Source of the DNA: Photorhabdus asymbiotica
GTDB lineage: Bacteria > Pseudomonadota > Gammaproteobacteria > Enterobacterales > Enterobacteriaceae
Assembly: GCF_003634575.1 (NCBI RefSeq)
Contig: NZ_RBLJ01000002.1
Coordinates: 496,001 to 560,000, forward strand
Direction: 5' to 3'
DNA length: 64,000 nt
The notes beneath the pieces are model-generated. The model did not search any database, was not told the origin of the DNA, and saw nothing but the letters and a program-made list of their open reading frames with translations. Positions 1 to 9,225 of this stretch are shown in pieces. Numbering within the stretch: the stretch's first letter is position 1; each line of letters opens with the position of its first letter. The position numbers and the translations under genes are program-made.

Positions 1-2
1 TA

Positions 3-641
3 AACCGTTTTAGCGCTCAGCTGCAACACATCATGCATCTGCCTCAACAGGCACCCGAAATGCTTTTCCTTAGCTGGATCAGCTATGCACTGGAAATGAG
101 TTCTTTTCAAGCGCCTTATACATTGGAGGGAGAATTACCCCGCTACAACCATCTGGATATCGGTGGTTGCTTCACCCGCCTCTGTACTTTACTGCAACGC
201 AGTTTGTCGATTGTGCTGGAAGAGCATGTTGTATCACTGCCCCTGACCAAACGCCTACCAGGACTGAGCGTCGCAACACTGCCAGAACAGATGAATCTGG
301 ATGATTACCACTTCGTCTTAGTCGTGAAGTCTGAAATGGAGCATGACTCTTTTATGACTCACTTTCCGGCCCAAATCAAAATCGCGCCAGCTGATCGCAT
401 ACGCGATCTGGTGCGCCTGCAATTGCCAGGTATTGCCCTGCGCCACTTGGTACAGATCCCCAGACAACTTCCCTATCAGAATGGGCACTGCTATTTCAAA
501 TTGGAATTAAACAGTAAAACTGAACAGTCGCTGGGAAAATCCGGGGTGTTTGCCTTCTATATTGCGGGTGAGTTTCCTGGTCTGAAAATGGCATTTTGGG
601 CGCTTAAACGTCTGTCTGATGAGGAGGAAATGAACCTATGA
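3..641 (+). CDS. tssK: TssK, T6SS baseplate protein (5'-truncated by window edge)
   Basis: TssK links the T6SS baseplate to the membrane complex in the cytoplasm. The frame is open from base 3, so the gene starts left of the window; about 212 residues of a family usually near 440-450 are visible. The visible part fits the TssK C-terminal half: a shoulder segment rich in hydrophobic residues, then the typical ending with the block FAFYIAGEFPGLKMAFWALK. The stop overlaps the tssL start by four bases (ATGA, 638-641), which suggests translational coupling. Family assignment is from recognised motifs and the tssK-tssL-tssM order. An in-frame ATG at 33 is internal and not a real start. Confidence 0.9.
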   Translation, partial: NRFSAQLQHIMHLPQQAPEMLFLSWISYALEMSSFQAPYTLEGELPRYNHLDIGGCFTRLCTLLQRSLSIVLEEHVVSLPLTKRLPGLSVATLPEQMNLDDYHFVLVVKSEMEHDSFMTHFPAQIKIAPADRIRDLVRLQLPGIALRHLVQIPRQLPYQNGHCYFKLELNSKTEQSLGKSGVFAFYIAGEFPGLKMAFWALKRLSDEEEMNL

Positions 642-1801
642 ATCATAACTACCGTAACCCATTGGTACAGGCAGCTTATCCACTATTAAATGCGATGCCA
701 CATATTCGCCACACCGCAAAACTAGAAGATTCCAGTCAGTTACGCCAACAACTGATTGGAGAAATGTATCGCTTTGAGAAACAGTGCCAGCAACAGGGAT
801 TCAGCTACGAAACGATTCTCGGCGCCCGTTATTGTCTGTGCACTTGTTTAGATGAAGCAGTCGCATTGACCTCTTGGGGAAGCGATAGCATATGGTCAGG
901 TAATGGCCTGTTGGTGACATTCCATAAAGAGAGCAGTGGTGGTGAAAAGTTTTTCAAGCTACTGGATATGTTGCTGGAACAACCAGCCAAACATATCGAT
1001 TTACTCGAACTGTTCTACTTTTGTCTGTTACTGGGATTTGGTGGACGTTATCGCTTGATTGATAACGGCCTGGCTCAATTAGAAACCCTCACCCAGCGCC
1101 TGGCAATACGTCTGCGTCAAGTGCGAGGGGAATATTCCGTGGCATTAAGCACTCTTCCGCCTCTCCCTGTCAACACACATCAGACATCACGGTTAACCCA
1201 TTTTTTGGTGTTTTGCTCGCTGTCTGGAGTACTGCTGACTGGTTCACTCTACATCGGATTAAACACCCGGCTTGATCAACAAACAGAACCCGTGTTGACA
1301 TCCATATACGACCTGCCACTACCAGAAGCGGCATTACCGACTGAAAGTTTCTCTATTGCTCATTTGCGGCAGGTTCTGCAACCGATGATTGAACAACAGG
1401 ATATCACCGTCAGCCAGAACGCAGATAATGTCAGCGTAACCCTACAGGGAGGCGGCTTATTTGCTTCTGCATCAGCGACACTTAATCCACTCTATCAGAC
1501 ACCTCTCCAGGAGCTGGCTAAACAACTGAACCTGACGACTGGTAAGGTTATCGTTCGTGGGCATAGTGATAATCTGCCGATTCATACACATACCTACTCC
1601 TCTAACTATGCGCTGTCATTGGCGCGAGCAGAAACGGTAGCACAACAGTTACGCACTAACTTGCTCCAACCACAACGGCTACAGGTTGAAAGTGCTGGCG
1701 CAGAAGCTCCTTTAGTCCCCAACACCACCGCCAAAAATCGGGCTTTGAACCGCCGGATTGAAATTATTTTCAACACCCAGTCGGATAATTCAGGCCAATA
1801 G
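638..1801 (+). CDS. tssL: TssL with C-terminal OmpA-like domain (evolved DotU/IcmH)
   Basis: TssL is the inner-membrane partner of TssM in the T6SS membrane complex. The 387-residue protein has a cytoplasmic DotU domain (about 10-170, with the RYCLCTCLDEAVALTSWG-type block). One membrane helix follows at about 187-207. A periplasmic OmpA-like peptidoglycan-binding domain occupies about 280-380, with VRGHSDNLP, NYALSLARAE and NRALNRRIEI. This is the extended form, which can bind the cell wall without a separate TagL. The start overlaps the tssK stop by ATGA and has a GAGGAGG-like ribosome site upstream. tssM follows after 16 bp in the same operon. Confidence 0.95.
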   Translation: MNHNYRNPLVQAAYPLLNAMPHIRHTAKLEDSSQLRQQLIGEMYRFEKQCQQQGFSYETILGARYCLCTCLDEAVALTSWGSDSIWSGNGLLVTFHKESSGGEKFFKLLDMLLEQPAKHIDLLELFYFCLLLGFGGRYRLIDNGLAQLETLTQRLAIRLRQVRGEYSVALSTLPPLPVNTHQTSRLTHFLVFCSLSGVLLTGSLYIGLNTRLDQQTEPVLTSIYDLPLPEAALPTESFSIAHLRQVLQPMIEQQDITVSQNADNVSVTLQGGGLFASASATLNPLYQTPLQELAKQLNLTTGKVIVRGHSDNLPIHTHTYSSNYALSLARAETVAQQLRTNLLQPQRLQVESAGAEAPLVPNTTAKNRALNRRIEIIFNTQSDNSGQ

Positions 1802-1817
1802 GCAGGAGAGAAAGAAA

Positions 1818-4800
1818 ATGTTAAGAGCATTTATCGCCATCATCACTAATCGCCTGTTTTGGGGGGCGCTGATCGTTGCCGCATTGTGTCTGCTTATTTG
1901 GATCATCGGGCCATTTATCGCCATCGGTGATCACCATCCACTAGCAACCGAAGTCCAACGCCAAATAGCTATCACCGCCCTGATTTCGCTGTGGTTATTG
2001 CTACGGCTGTTGCCTTTTCTCTATCAGGTATGGGTAAATGCTCGTTTGCGCCGCCGTTTACACCATGTCAGCAATGTCACGCCAACAACCCGAAACGCCT
2101 CTCAATCCCTCGCTGACAATTTTAAACAAGCGGCGTCCCTGATCAAACGAGGGTTACGTCTGAATGGCGAACAACTCACCACACGTCTGGGCAAATTCTA
2201 TCTCTATCGCCTGCCCTGGTATCTGGTTTTGGGTACCAAAGGATGTGGTAAAGATAAATCTCTACTGAATTCAGGGTTAGACTTCTACCACACAACCTAT
2301 CCAAGCCAGTTCGCTTTTCCTGAAACCAATGCCGAATCGCACTGTTCATGGTATTTCACCCTGCAAGGCGTCATTCTTAGCCCTGCCGGAGAGTACCTTA
2401 AGGAAGGCAACCCTTTGTGGCAGGCCTTATTAAAACTGCTAAAACGTTATCGTCCACGTCAGCCAATCAACGCCGTTATTCTGACAATCAGCGTACAAGA
2501 TCTGCTGCAACAAGATAATGACGCGCAATATCATCAGGCGTTATTACTGCGTAAGAGACTGATGGATTTACGTTTACAACTGAAAATTGACTTTCCGGTC
2601 TACGTGATGATCACCAAAGCTGACTTGCTCCCGGGGTTCAGTAGCTACTTCAACGGTTTTTATGGCGAAGAATTGGATCAGGTCTGGGGTTTCACCTTTC
2701 CCTGGGAACAAGCATTGCATTCCCATAACGATTTACAACAGATGCTGGATGAGCAATATGACCGTTTGCAGCAACGTCTGGACGCTGCACTGGCGGATAC
2801 CTTAATAACCCAACAGGATATCACTCAACGGGAACAAAGCTTTGCCTTCCCACAGGCATTTGCCACCCTACGCCCAGTCTTGATGCGTTATCTGAGTATT
2901 ATTTTTGCCACTTCTGGCTTTGATCGCCCATGGTTACCACATGGTCTCTATTTCACCAGCGCTAACCAAAAGCATGGGGAATTTCAGCACAGTAATGGAA
3001 CTACGCAAGATAATCTGTTCGATTACAGTTATGCGCTTTCCTCTGTTACCAATAGCGATGGCGAAACAACTCACCGGACTGCCCGCAGTTACTTTCTGAG
3101 ACAATTATTCCAAAAAATCATTTTGGCTGAGAGTGGGCTGGCAGGGATCAACCGCATGTACGAATTGCGCCGACGCTTCATGCTACTGACCGGATGTGGA
3201 CTATTACTCAGTCTAATGGCTGGGATCTGCTTACTACTACTGACAAGTTACCACAATAACAAGAGTTATCTGGCACAAATTACAGCCCGACTTCCTCTAC
3301 TAGAACAACAGGGCCGGGCGCTGAACAAACCATCAGCTCGCGATCTACCACACTTGATCCAGTATTTGACACAGCTACAGTCACTGACAACTAATCAGCA
3401 AATTAATCCAGACAGTCCGCCACTTGTTTACGGTATGGGATTATATCAAGGCCCGCAACTGAACAGTGCCAGCTATCCCGTTTATCAGCATGCGTTAAAG
3501 AATTTATTGCTGCCTCTGGTGACACAGCAAGTCGAGAGTATTCTGCGTCAGCAAGCTGATAGCAATAACAGTGAATCAACTTACGAAGCACTGAAAGCCT
3601 ACCAAATGCTATTTCAGACACAACATTACGATGGCAAATTCCTTACCGCTTGGCTGATGTTGAATCTGTCTCATATTCCCAGTGGTGAAAAGTTGAATGA
3701 GGCACAACGTCAAGCACTTCAGGAACATCTTTATCAGCTACTGAATCACAGTCAACCTTCCTGGTCTCAACACAAGGACCAACAGCTGATACAGGAAGCG
3801 ATAAAAAATATCATGCGTTCTACGTTTTCCCAGCGGGTTTATACCAGCATAAAAAAAAGGCTGATCAATAGCGGACGTTTCAAATCCGTCAATCTGCTTG
3901 ATTTGGCGGGTTCTCAGGCTGAGTTGGTATTAAAACGTAAAAGCGACCTGCCAGATACTGCGGCGATCCCCGGCTTTTTTACACCAGACGGATATTGGCA
4001 CGGTCTGGTTGCACAGGTCGATGATACGGTAAAGACACTTCATGATACTGATCGCTGGGTACTCAATATTCCGCCACAGGTACAGGAAGGGTGCGACGCT
4101 GCCTGCCGAGTACGCCAGCTTTATATGGATGACTTTATGTTGGAGTGGGATACATTTCTCAATGATATCGCTCTAATCCCGACAAGTAGCCTCAACCAGC
4201 GTATTAATAATGTGCGTATTCTCTCTGGCGCCCACTCGCCCCTGCGTAATCTGCTAATTGGCATCAGCCACATTGTTGCATTATCTCCACCCGAAGATCA
4301 TGGCAAACTCACGCAGCTGGGCCAGCAACTGAACGATGAAGCCTCTCGAAAATTACAAAATCTGTTTCCGGCGGTCAGAACTACCCCAGCGCCACCTTCA
4401 CCAGAACAGATTGTTAGAAGTCACTATCGTGATCTGCTCGATCTGGCACGTCCACAGGGAAATAACAGTGACGCGATCGCCTTTGATGATCTGTTCAAGA
4501 AACTGGGGGACTTGTATCGCTACCTTACCGCCTTACAGGAAAATGGTGAAGCGACAGCCTCCTCTTCGGGTACCATACTGACACAATTACAGGCTGATGC
4601 CGGCCGCCTGCCTGCTCCGTTCCGCAGCATTATCATGGACATGACGCAGGGGGCCAAAGGCGACACGCAACAACAGGCAGTTTCGCGCATACACCAATTG
4701 GCCAATGCTCAGTTAAGTGACTTCTGCCGTGAGGCCATTGCCGGACGTTATCCGCTTTCCCGCCACAGCAAACGTGATATGACTCCCGACGATATGGCAC

Positions 4801-5375
4801 ATATGTTTGCGCCGAATCAGGGGTTAATGGATCGCTTTTTTAATCAATATCTGGTGGATAAGGTCAACACCCAAGGCAACGAATGGCGCTTTTTCCCCTG
4901 GGCACTAGGCAGTACCAAGCCAGAAGATCAGTCACTGCTAAAAACATTCCGGCAAGCGCAGTTTGTCCGTGATGCATTTTTTGGTACCGCCTCTTCACAA
5001 CCCTCTTTCTCCCTTACCTTGCAACCTCTGCGCATGGATAACGACATCCTTACCCTGTCGCTGACACTCAACGATCAAAATGCCAGTTACAGCCACGGTC
5101 CGCTGACATCCTGGTACTTCACCTGGCCCGGTAGCAACAATGCCGGTAAAGCCAAACTGACCATGCTGTTGGCTAATGGCAAAACCAAATCACTGGAAAC
5201 TTCAGGGCCTTGGGCATTAAACAGGCTGATTGATGCAGGAAAATGGTTTCAGGAGGACAGCATGCATTATCGAATCACTTTCAATCTGGCAGGGCACCAA
5301 GCCACGCTGATACTCACCCCCGATAGCATACACAACCCGTTTGTTCTGCCGGAATTTACTTGTATCAAACCATAA
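1818..5375 (+). CDS. tssM: TssM (IcmF/VasK), T6SS inner-membrane channel protein
   Basis: TssM spans the inner membrane and periplasm and joins TssL to the TssJ lipoprotein. I chose the ATG at 1818 (1185 residues) because AGGAG at about 1804 lies at a good distance; an in-frame extension to 1758 would overlap tssL. Two N-terminal hydrophobic helices (about 13-33 and 50-70) are followed by a cytoplasmic GTPase-like domain, a third helix near 455-475 and a long periplasmic IcmF region. The Walker A site reads GTKGCGKDK (about 138-146), with aspartate where serine or threonine is expected, so nucleotide binding may be altered. Confidence 0.95.
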   Translation: MLRAFIAIITNRLFWGALIVAALCLLIWIIGPFIAIGDHHPLATEVQRQIAITALISLWLLLRLLPFLYQVWVNARLRRRLHHVSNVTPTTRNASQSLADNFKQAASLIKRGLRLNGEQLTTRLGKFYLYRLPWYLVLGTKGCGKDKSLLNSGLDFYHTTYPSQFAFPETNAESHCSWYFTLQGVILSPAGEYLKEGNPLWQALLKLLKRYRPRQPINAVILTISVQDLLQQDNDAQYHQALLLRKRLMDLRLQLKIDFPVYVMITKADLLPGFSSYFNGFYGEELDQVWGFTFPWEQALHSHNDLQQMLDEQYDRLQQRLDAALADTLITQQDITQREQSFAFPQAFATLRPVLMRYLSIIFATSGFDRPWLPHGLYFTSANQKHGEFQHSNGTTQDNLFDYSYALSSVTNSDGETTHRTARSYFLRQLFQKIILAESGLAGINRMYELRRRFMLLTGCGLLLSLMAGICLLLLTSYHNNKSYLAQITARLPLLEQQGRALNKPSARDLPHLIQYLTQLQSLTTNQQINPDSPPLVYGMGLYQGPQLNSASYPVYQHALKNLLLPLVTQQVESILRQQADSNNSESTYEALKAYQMLFQTQHYDGKFLTAWLMLNLSHIPSGEKLNEAQRQALQEHLYQLLNHSQPSWSQHKDQQLIQEAIKNIMRSTFSQRVYTSIKKRLINSGRFKSVNLLDLAGSQAELVLKRKSDLPDTAAIPGFFTPDGYWHGLVAQVDDTVKTLHDTDRWVLNIPPQVQEGCDAACRVRQLYMDDFMLEWDTFLNDIALIPTSSLNQRINNVRILSGAHSPLRNLLIGISHIVALSPPEDHGKLTQLGQQLNDEASRKLQNLFPAVRTTPAPPSPEQIVRSHYRDLLDLARPQGNNSDAIAFDDLFKKLGDLYRYLTALQENGEATASSSGTILTQLQADAGRLPAPFRSIIMDMTQGAKGDTQQQAVSRIHQLANAQLSDFCREAIAGRYPLSRHSKRDMTPDDMAHMFAPNQGLMDRFFNQYLVDKVNTQGNEWRFFPWALGSTKPEDQSLLKTFRQAQFVRDAFFGTASSQPSFSLTLQPLRMDNDILTLSLTLNDQNASYSHGPLTSWYFTWPGSNNAGKAKLTMLLANGKTKSLETSGPWALNRLIDAGKWFQEDSMHYRITFNLAGHQATLILTPDSIHNPFVLPEFTCIKP

Positions 5376-5385
5376 GGAGAACCTG

Positions 5386-6393
5386 ATGAATATTGCATCT
5401 TTGCTTAACCCGATCAGCCAGGAACATCCCTGTGGAGAAGACCTGGAATACAGCGCCGAATTCATGCAACTGATTCAATTGGCAGCAGGAAAAGCTGAAC
5501 AGCAATTCGGTGATTTTATCATGCCAGCTCAGGAACCCGATTGGCGTCAGATAGAGAAAAGTGCCTTGGTTCTGCTGGCTCGTAGTAAGGATCTGCGCAT
5601 TATCATCTTGCTAATGCAAGCCTGGTGCAGTCAATACGGTTTGACTGGATATGAACAGGGGCTGCTGTTATTGGAACAGACGATCAGTCGTTATTGGGAA
5701 ACATTGTGGCCTGCCGCAGAGCTCGATGGGGAGCCAGACTTGCTGATGCGTATTAACGCATTACAAGGACTGAGTGATGGTTTCGCGCTGGCTAAACAAG
5801 TACGCCTTTGCGAATTTGCCCAGCTGAACGGACTCATCCTTACAGTAGCGGATGTAATGAAATGTCTAGATGGCAGTAGTGCGGAAGATCACCCATTTCC
5901 TGGTGGGATCGATCTTCTGATCGCCGAATTACGAAAAAGTGCAGCACCGGTCATCAAACAGATCCCACAAATAGCGGCCACTCTTCAATGCTTATTTAGC
6001 ACATTGCGCCATCATCTTGGCGACAGCGGGCTACCCGATATGCGCCGTCAGATGGCAACACTTAATCATCTGACACAACTTCTCGTCCCTGAAACCAGCG
6101 CGGTTAAGACGGTGGAAAATACAGCATATCCCCCGCCAGAGAATACACCTCCACAACAAAAAATATCCCATGGTTGGCAGACATCTGACATTCAAAACCG
6201 CGAACAGGCCCAACAGGCACTAGAAGCGGTACGACAGTACTTTCTGCTACATGAATCCAGCCATCCGGCACCACTGATGATTGAACGGATACAACGCCTA
6301 ATGAGTCAGGATTTTATGAGCATTATGCGCAACCTTGCGCCGGAAGCTGTCGATCAACTTGAGCACTTTTTTGGCCGTGAAAAGCACACATAA
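5386..6393 (+). CDS. tssA: TssA, T6SS baseplate/sheath-priming protein (ImpA family)
   Basis: TssA primes and coordinates tube and sheath polymerisation at the baseplate. The 335-residue protein opens with the ImpA N-terminal signature (PISQEHPCGEDLEYS, residues about 8-22). It ends with the segment HPAPLMIERIQRLMSQDFM followed by IMRNLAPEAVDQL, typical of the shorter TssA class. The start at 5386 follows AAGGAGA by seven bases and lies 10 bp after the tssM stop. A longer in-frame start at 5341 would sit inside tssM and is not preferred. A 99-bp gap to tssB may hold an internal promoter, but I see no clear one. Cluster 2 carries a different, longer tssA. Confidence 0.92.
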   Translation: MNIASLLNPISQEHPCGEDLEYSAEFMQLIQLAAGKAEQQFGDFIMPAQEPDWRQIEKSALVLLARSKDLRIIILLMQAWCSQYGLTGYEQGLLLLEQTISRYWETLWPAAELDGEPDLLMRINALQGLSDGFALAKQVRLCEFAQLNGLILTVADVMKCLDGSSAEDHPFPGGIDLLIAELRKSAAPVIKQIPQIAATLQCLFSTLRHHLGDSGLPDMRRQMATLNHLTQLLVPETSAVKTVENTAYPPPENTPPQQKISHGWQTSDIQNREQAQQALEAVRQYFLLHESSHPAPLMIERIQRLMSQDFMSIMRNLAPEAVDQLEHFFGREKHT

Positions 6394-6492
6394 CGAGGTC
6401 AGAAACGCAACAGAATATCAGGCAATATGCCAGAAGGGCTGTTGTGCTTCGTTAATTACCCATAACCACTGATTTTTCCGATGGAGAATATT

Positions 6493-7050
6493 ATGTCAGG
6501 ATCAAATAGCGGGCAAAAATTCATCGCTCGTAACCGTGCTCCACGAGTACAAATTGAATATGACGTCGAACTATACGGTAGTGAACGTAAAGTTCAGCTG
6601 CCTTTTGTCATGGGCGTCATGTCGGATTTAGCCGGAAAATCTGCTGATCAACTTCCTCCGCTAGGTCAGCGCAAGTTTCTCGATATTGATGTTGATAACT
6701 TCGATGACCGTATGAAATCACTATGCCCAAGCGTGGCTTTTCCGGTGGACAACACCCTGAGCGGTGAAGGCAAAATTCAGGTCGCACTCACTTTCAACAC
6801 CATGGATGACTTTCTACCTGATTCGATAGCACGTCAGGTAGAACCGCTTAATCAACTCCTGGAAGCCCGTACTCAGTTAGCTAATCTGCTGTCCTATATG
6901 GACGGCAAAAGTGGTGCCGAAGAGTTGATCGCGTCCATCCTGCAAAATCCTGAATTACTGAAATCATTAAGTACTGCACCGTTGAATAATACCGAGTCCA
7001 CCGACTCGGTAGCAAAACAAGATCAAGGAGGCACTCATGAGCCAGTCTGA
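6493..7050 (+). CDS. tssB: TssB, small sheath subunit
   Basis: TssB (VipA) forms the contractile T6SS sheath with TssC. The 185-residue protein has the expected N-terminal block (RNRAPRVQIEYDVELYG) and the LPFVMGVMSDLAG segment, and a helical C-terminus that would interlock with TssC. The start at 6493 is chosen because GGAG lies six bases upstream; the in-frame ATG at 6481 contains that ribosome site. Its 3' end overlaps tssC by 14 bp, so the two sheath subunits are probably translationally coupled. Length is normal for the family. Confidence 0.95.
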   Translation: MSGSNSGQKFIARNRAPRVQIEYDVELYGSERKVQLPFVMGVMSDLAGKSADQLPPLGQRKFLDIDVDNFDDRMKSLCPSVAFPVDNTLSGEGKIQVALTFNTMDDFLPDSIARQVEPLNQLLEARTQLANLLSYMDGKSGAEELIASILQNPELLKSLSTAPLNNTESTDSVAKQDQGGTHEPV

Positions 7051-8545
7051 AATCCATGCTGCCAGTGAAAACCAAACTCAGACCGACAGTTACAGCCAGG
7101 GAGAGCTCAGTGCACTACTCAAAAAAGAGTTTCGCCCGAAAACAGATCAAGCACGCCTTGCGGTGGAAAATGCGGTTAAAACTCTGGCACATCAGGCTCT
7201 GGAAAATAGCCTGACATTATCGAGCGACACTTTCAGCACCATTCAAGCGCTGATTGCCGCTATTGACAACAAACTCTCTCAACAGATCAACGAAATTCTC
7301 CATCATCCTGATTTTCAGGCTCTGGAGGGGGCATGGCGTGGGCTGCTCTATCTGGTGAACAACACAGAAACCAGCGAAATGCTAAAAATACGTGTTATGA
7401 GCGTCGAGAAGAAAGAGTTAGGACGCACACTGAAACGCTATAAAGGAACAGCCTGGGATCAAAGTCCTGTTTTCAAACGGATTTATGAAGAAGAATACGG
7501 CCAATTTGGCGGAGAACCTCTTGGTTGTCTGGTCGGTGATTACTATTTCGACCACAATCCGCAGGACGTTGAGTTGCTGGGAGAAATGGCCCGTATCGCT
7601 GCCGCTGCCCATTGTCCTTTTATCAGCAGCGCTTCGCCCGGAGTGATGCAAATGGAAACCTGGCAAGAGCTAGCAAACCCGCGCGATCTAAGCAAGATCT
7701 TTCTCAACACCGAATACGCATCTTGGCGTAGTTTGCGTGAATCAGAAGATGCCCGTTATATCGGCTTAGTCATGCCACGTTTTCTGGCTCGTTTACCTTA
7801 CGGAATCAGTACCAATCCAGTTGAAGGATTCGATTTCGAAGAAAAAACCGCTGGGGCCACTCATAGTAACTACGTATGGAGCAACGCAGCCTATGCCATG
7901 GCGGTCAATATCAATCGCTCATTTAAAGAATATGGCTGGTGTGCATCCATCCGAGGCGTCGAGTCAGGCGGAGCGGTAGATAAACTGATATGTCACACTT
8001 TCCCGACAGATGATGGCGGTTTAGATATCAAATGCCCGACCGAAATCGCAATCAGTGATCGCCGCGAGGCCGAGTTAGCCAAAAACGGTTTTATCCCGTT
8101 GGTTTATCGTAAAAACTCTGATTTTGCCGCGTTTATCGGCGCTCAATCACTGCAAAAACCGGCGGAATATATGGATGCGGATGCCACAGCAAACGCTAAT
8201 CTGGCCGCCCGTTTACCTTATCTATTTGCCTGCTGCCGCTTCGCGCATTATCTGAAATGCATAGTGCGTGACAAAGTGGGATCGTTTCAAAACCGCAATG
8301 ACATTGAACGCTGGTTGAATAAATGGATTCTCAACTATGTTGACGGCGATCCCGCTAACTCCTCACAACAGACCAAAGCGCGTAAACCGCTGGCAGCGGC
8401 GGAAGTACAAGTTAGCGAACAGGAAGATAACCCCGGCTACTATCAAGCCAAATTCTTCCTGCGTCCCCATTATCAACTGGAGGGATTAACTGTTTCCCTA
8501 CGGTTGGTATCAAAACTGCCTTCTCTAAAACAGAGTGGCGGTTAA
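7037..8545 (+). CDS. tssC: TssC, large sheath subunit
   Basis: TssC (VipB) is the large sheath subunit that contracts around the Hcp tube and is recycled by ClpV. The 502-residue protein is full length. It contains the conserved blocks HPDFQALEGAWRGL, LGCLVGDYYFDH, RFLARLPYG and SFKEYGWCASIRGVESGG. AAGGAGG (7025-7031) precedes the ATG inside the tssB reading frame. hcp follows after about 30 bp. Identification is secure from these blocks and from the tssB neighbour. Confidence 0.97.
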   Translation: MSQSEIHAASENQTQTDSYSQGELSALLKKEFRPKTDQARLAVENAVKTLAHQALENSLTLSSDTFSTIQALIAAIDNKLSQQINEILHHPDFQALEGAWRGLLYLVNNTETSEMLKIRVMSVEKKELGRTLKRYKGTAWDQSPVFKRIYEEEYGQFGGEPLGCLVGDYYFDHNPQDVELLGEMARIAAAAHCPFISSASPGVMQMETWQELANPRDLSKIFLNTEYASWRSLRESEDARYIGLVMPRFLARLPYGISTNPVEGFDFEEKTAGATHSNYVWSNAAYAMAVNINRSFKEYGWCASIRGVESGGAVDKLICHTFPTDDGGLDIKCPTEIAISDRREAELAKNGFIPLVYRKNSDFAAFIGAQSLQKPAEYMDADATANANLAARLPYLFACCRFAHYLKCIVRDKVGSFQNRNDIERWLNKWILNYVDGDPANSSQQTKARKPLAAAEVQVSEQEDNPGYYQAKFFLRPHYQLEGLTVSLRLVSKLPSLKQSGG

Positions 8546-8574
8546 TCCTGAAAATCACTGAATGAAGGAATACG

Positions 8575-9099
8575 ATGATGAACAACAGTATCTATCTGGA
8601 TATCAAAGATGTCTCCGGTGAATGTAAAGACAGCAATCATCCCAATGGTATTGATGTCCATACCTTTAAATGGGAGCTGTCACAACCAGTAGAAACCGGT
8701 AGCGGTGGCGGTGGCGGAAGTGGGCGCGCCAAAATTCACTCTCTGGTGGTCTACGCCCGTATGGATAAGGCAATGCCAACGTTAATGCAGAAATTAGCGC
8801 TAGGAACTCATCTTCCTGAAGTGAAGTTAACCATGCGCAAGGCTGGAAGTGAGCAACAAGAGTTCACCACTATTACACTTGAAAGTGCGTTACTTGACAG
8901 CATTGAGCTGGTTGATTTTAACCGTGACATTCCGCATCTGACAGAAGGTTCAACTGACATTAAGCCCGGTACAATTGGCGTGAAATACAGCTTCTCTCCG
9001 AATAAAGCCAAAGTAATTTATAAGGAACAGGATAACGAAGGAAAAAGCGGTGCTGAAGTGGAATTTAAATGGAACACACAAACGAACCGCCCTGAATAG
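8575..9099 (+). CDS. hcp: Hcp (TssD), inner-tube protein
   Basis: Hcp hexamers stack into the tube expelled by the sheath and can carry small effectors. The 174-residue protein has the Hcp pattern: YLDIKDVSGE at the start, IHSLVVYARMDKAMPTLMQ in the middle and a late SFSPNKAKVIYKEQ strand. A nine-residue run of glycine and serine (GSGGGGGSG, about 42-50) occupies the exposed loop where other Hcp proteins also carry a flexible insert. Adjacent ATGs at 8575 and 8578 are both possible after AAGGAA; 8578 has the better spacing. It is the last core tube/sheath gene of the plus-strand arm. Confidence 0.95.
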   Translation: MMNNSIYLDIKDVSGECKDSNHPNGIDVHTFKWELSQPVETGSGGGGGSGRAKIHSLVVYARMDKAMPTLMQKLALGTHLPEVKLTMRKAGSEQQEFTTITLESALLDSIELVDFNRDIPHLTEGSTDIKPGTIGVKYSFSPNKAKVIYKEQDNEGKSGAEVEFKWNTQTNRPE

Positions 9100-9135
9100 T
9101 GAAAACACTCACTGACAACTAAGTCAGTAAAAAAA

Positions 9136-9209
9136 TAACCTTCCTCCCGGAATACGCTATATTCGTTTCCATCAGGATACTGCACACTTTTTTTCGTGGA
9201 GGAAGGTTA
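9136..9209 (+). promoter_or_regulatory. 12-bp perfect inverted repeat enclosing a 50-nt loop between hcp and the FHA gene
   Basis: TAACCTTCCTCC (9136-9147) is the exact reverse complement of GGAGGAAGGTTA (9198-9209). In RNA this would pair and hide the purine-rich GGAGGAAGG, which is the only strong ribosome-site-like sequence ahead of the FHA gene. It could limit expression of the downstream gene relative to hcp, or be a processing site. There is no U-run after it, so it is not a typical terminator. Function is inferred only. Confidence 0.4.
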
Positions 9210-9225
9210 AATAATTTTCAAGATA

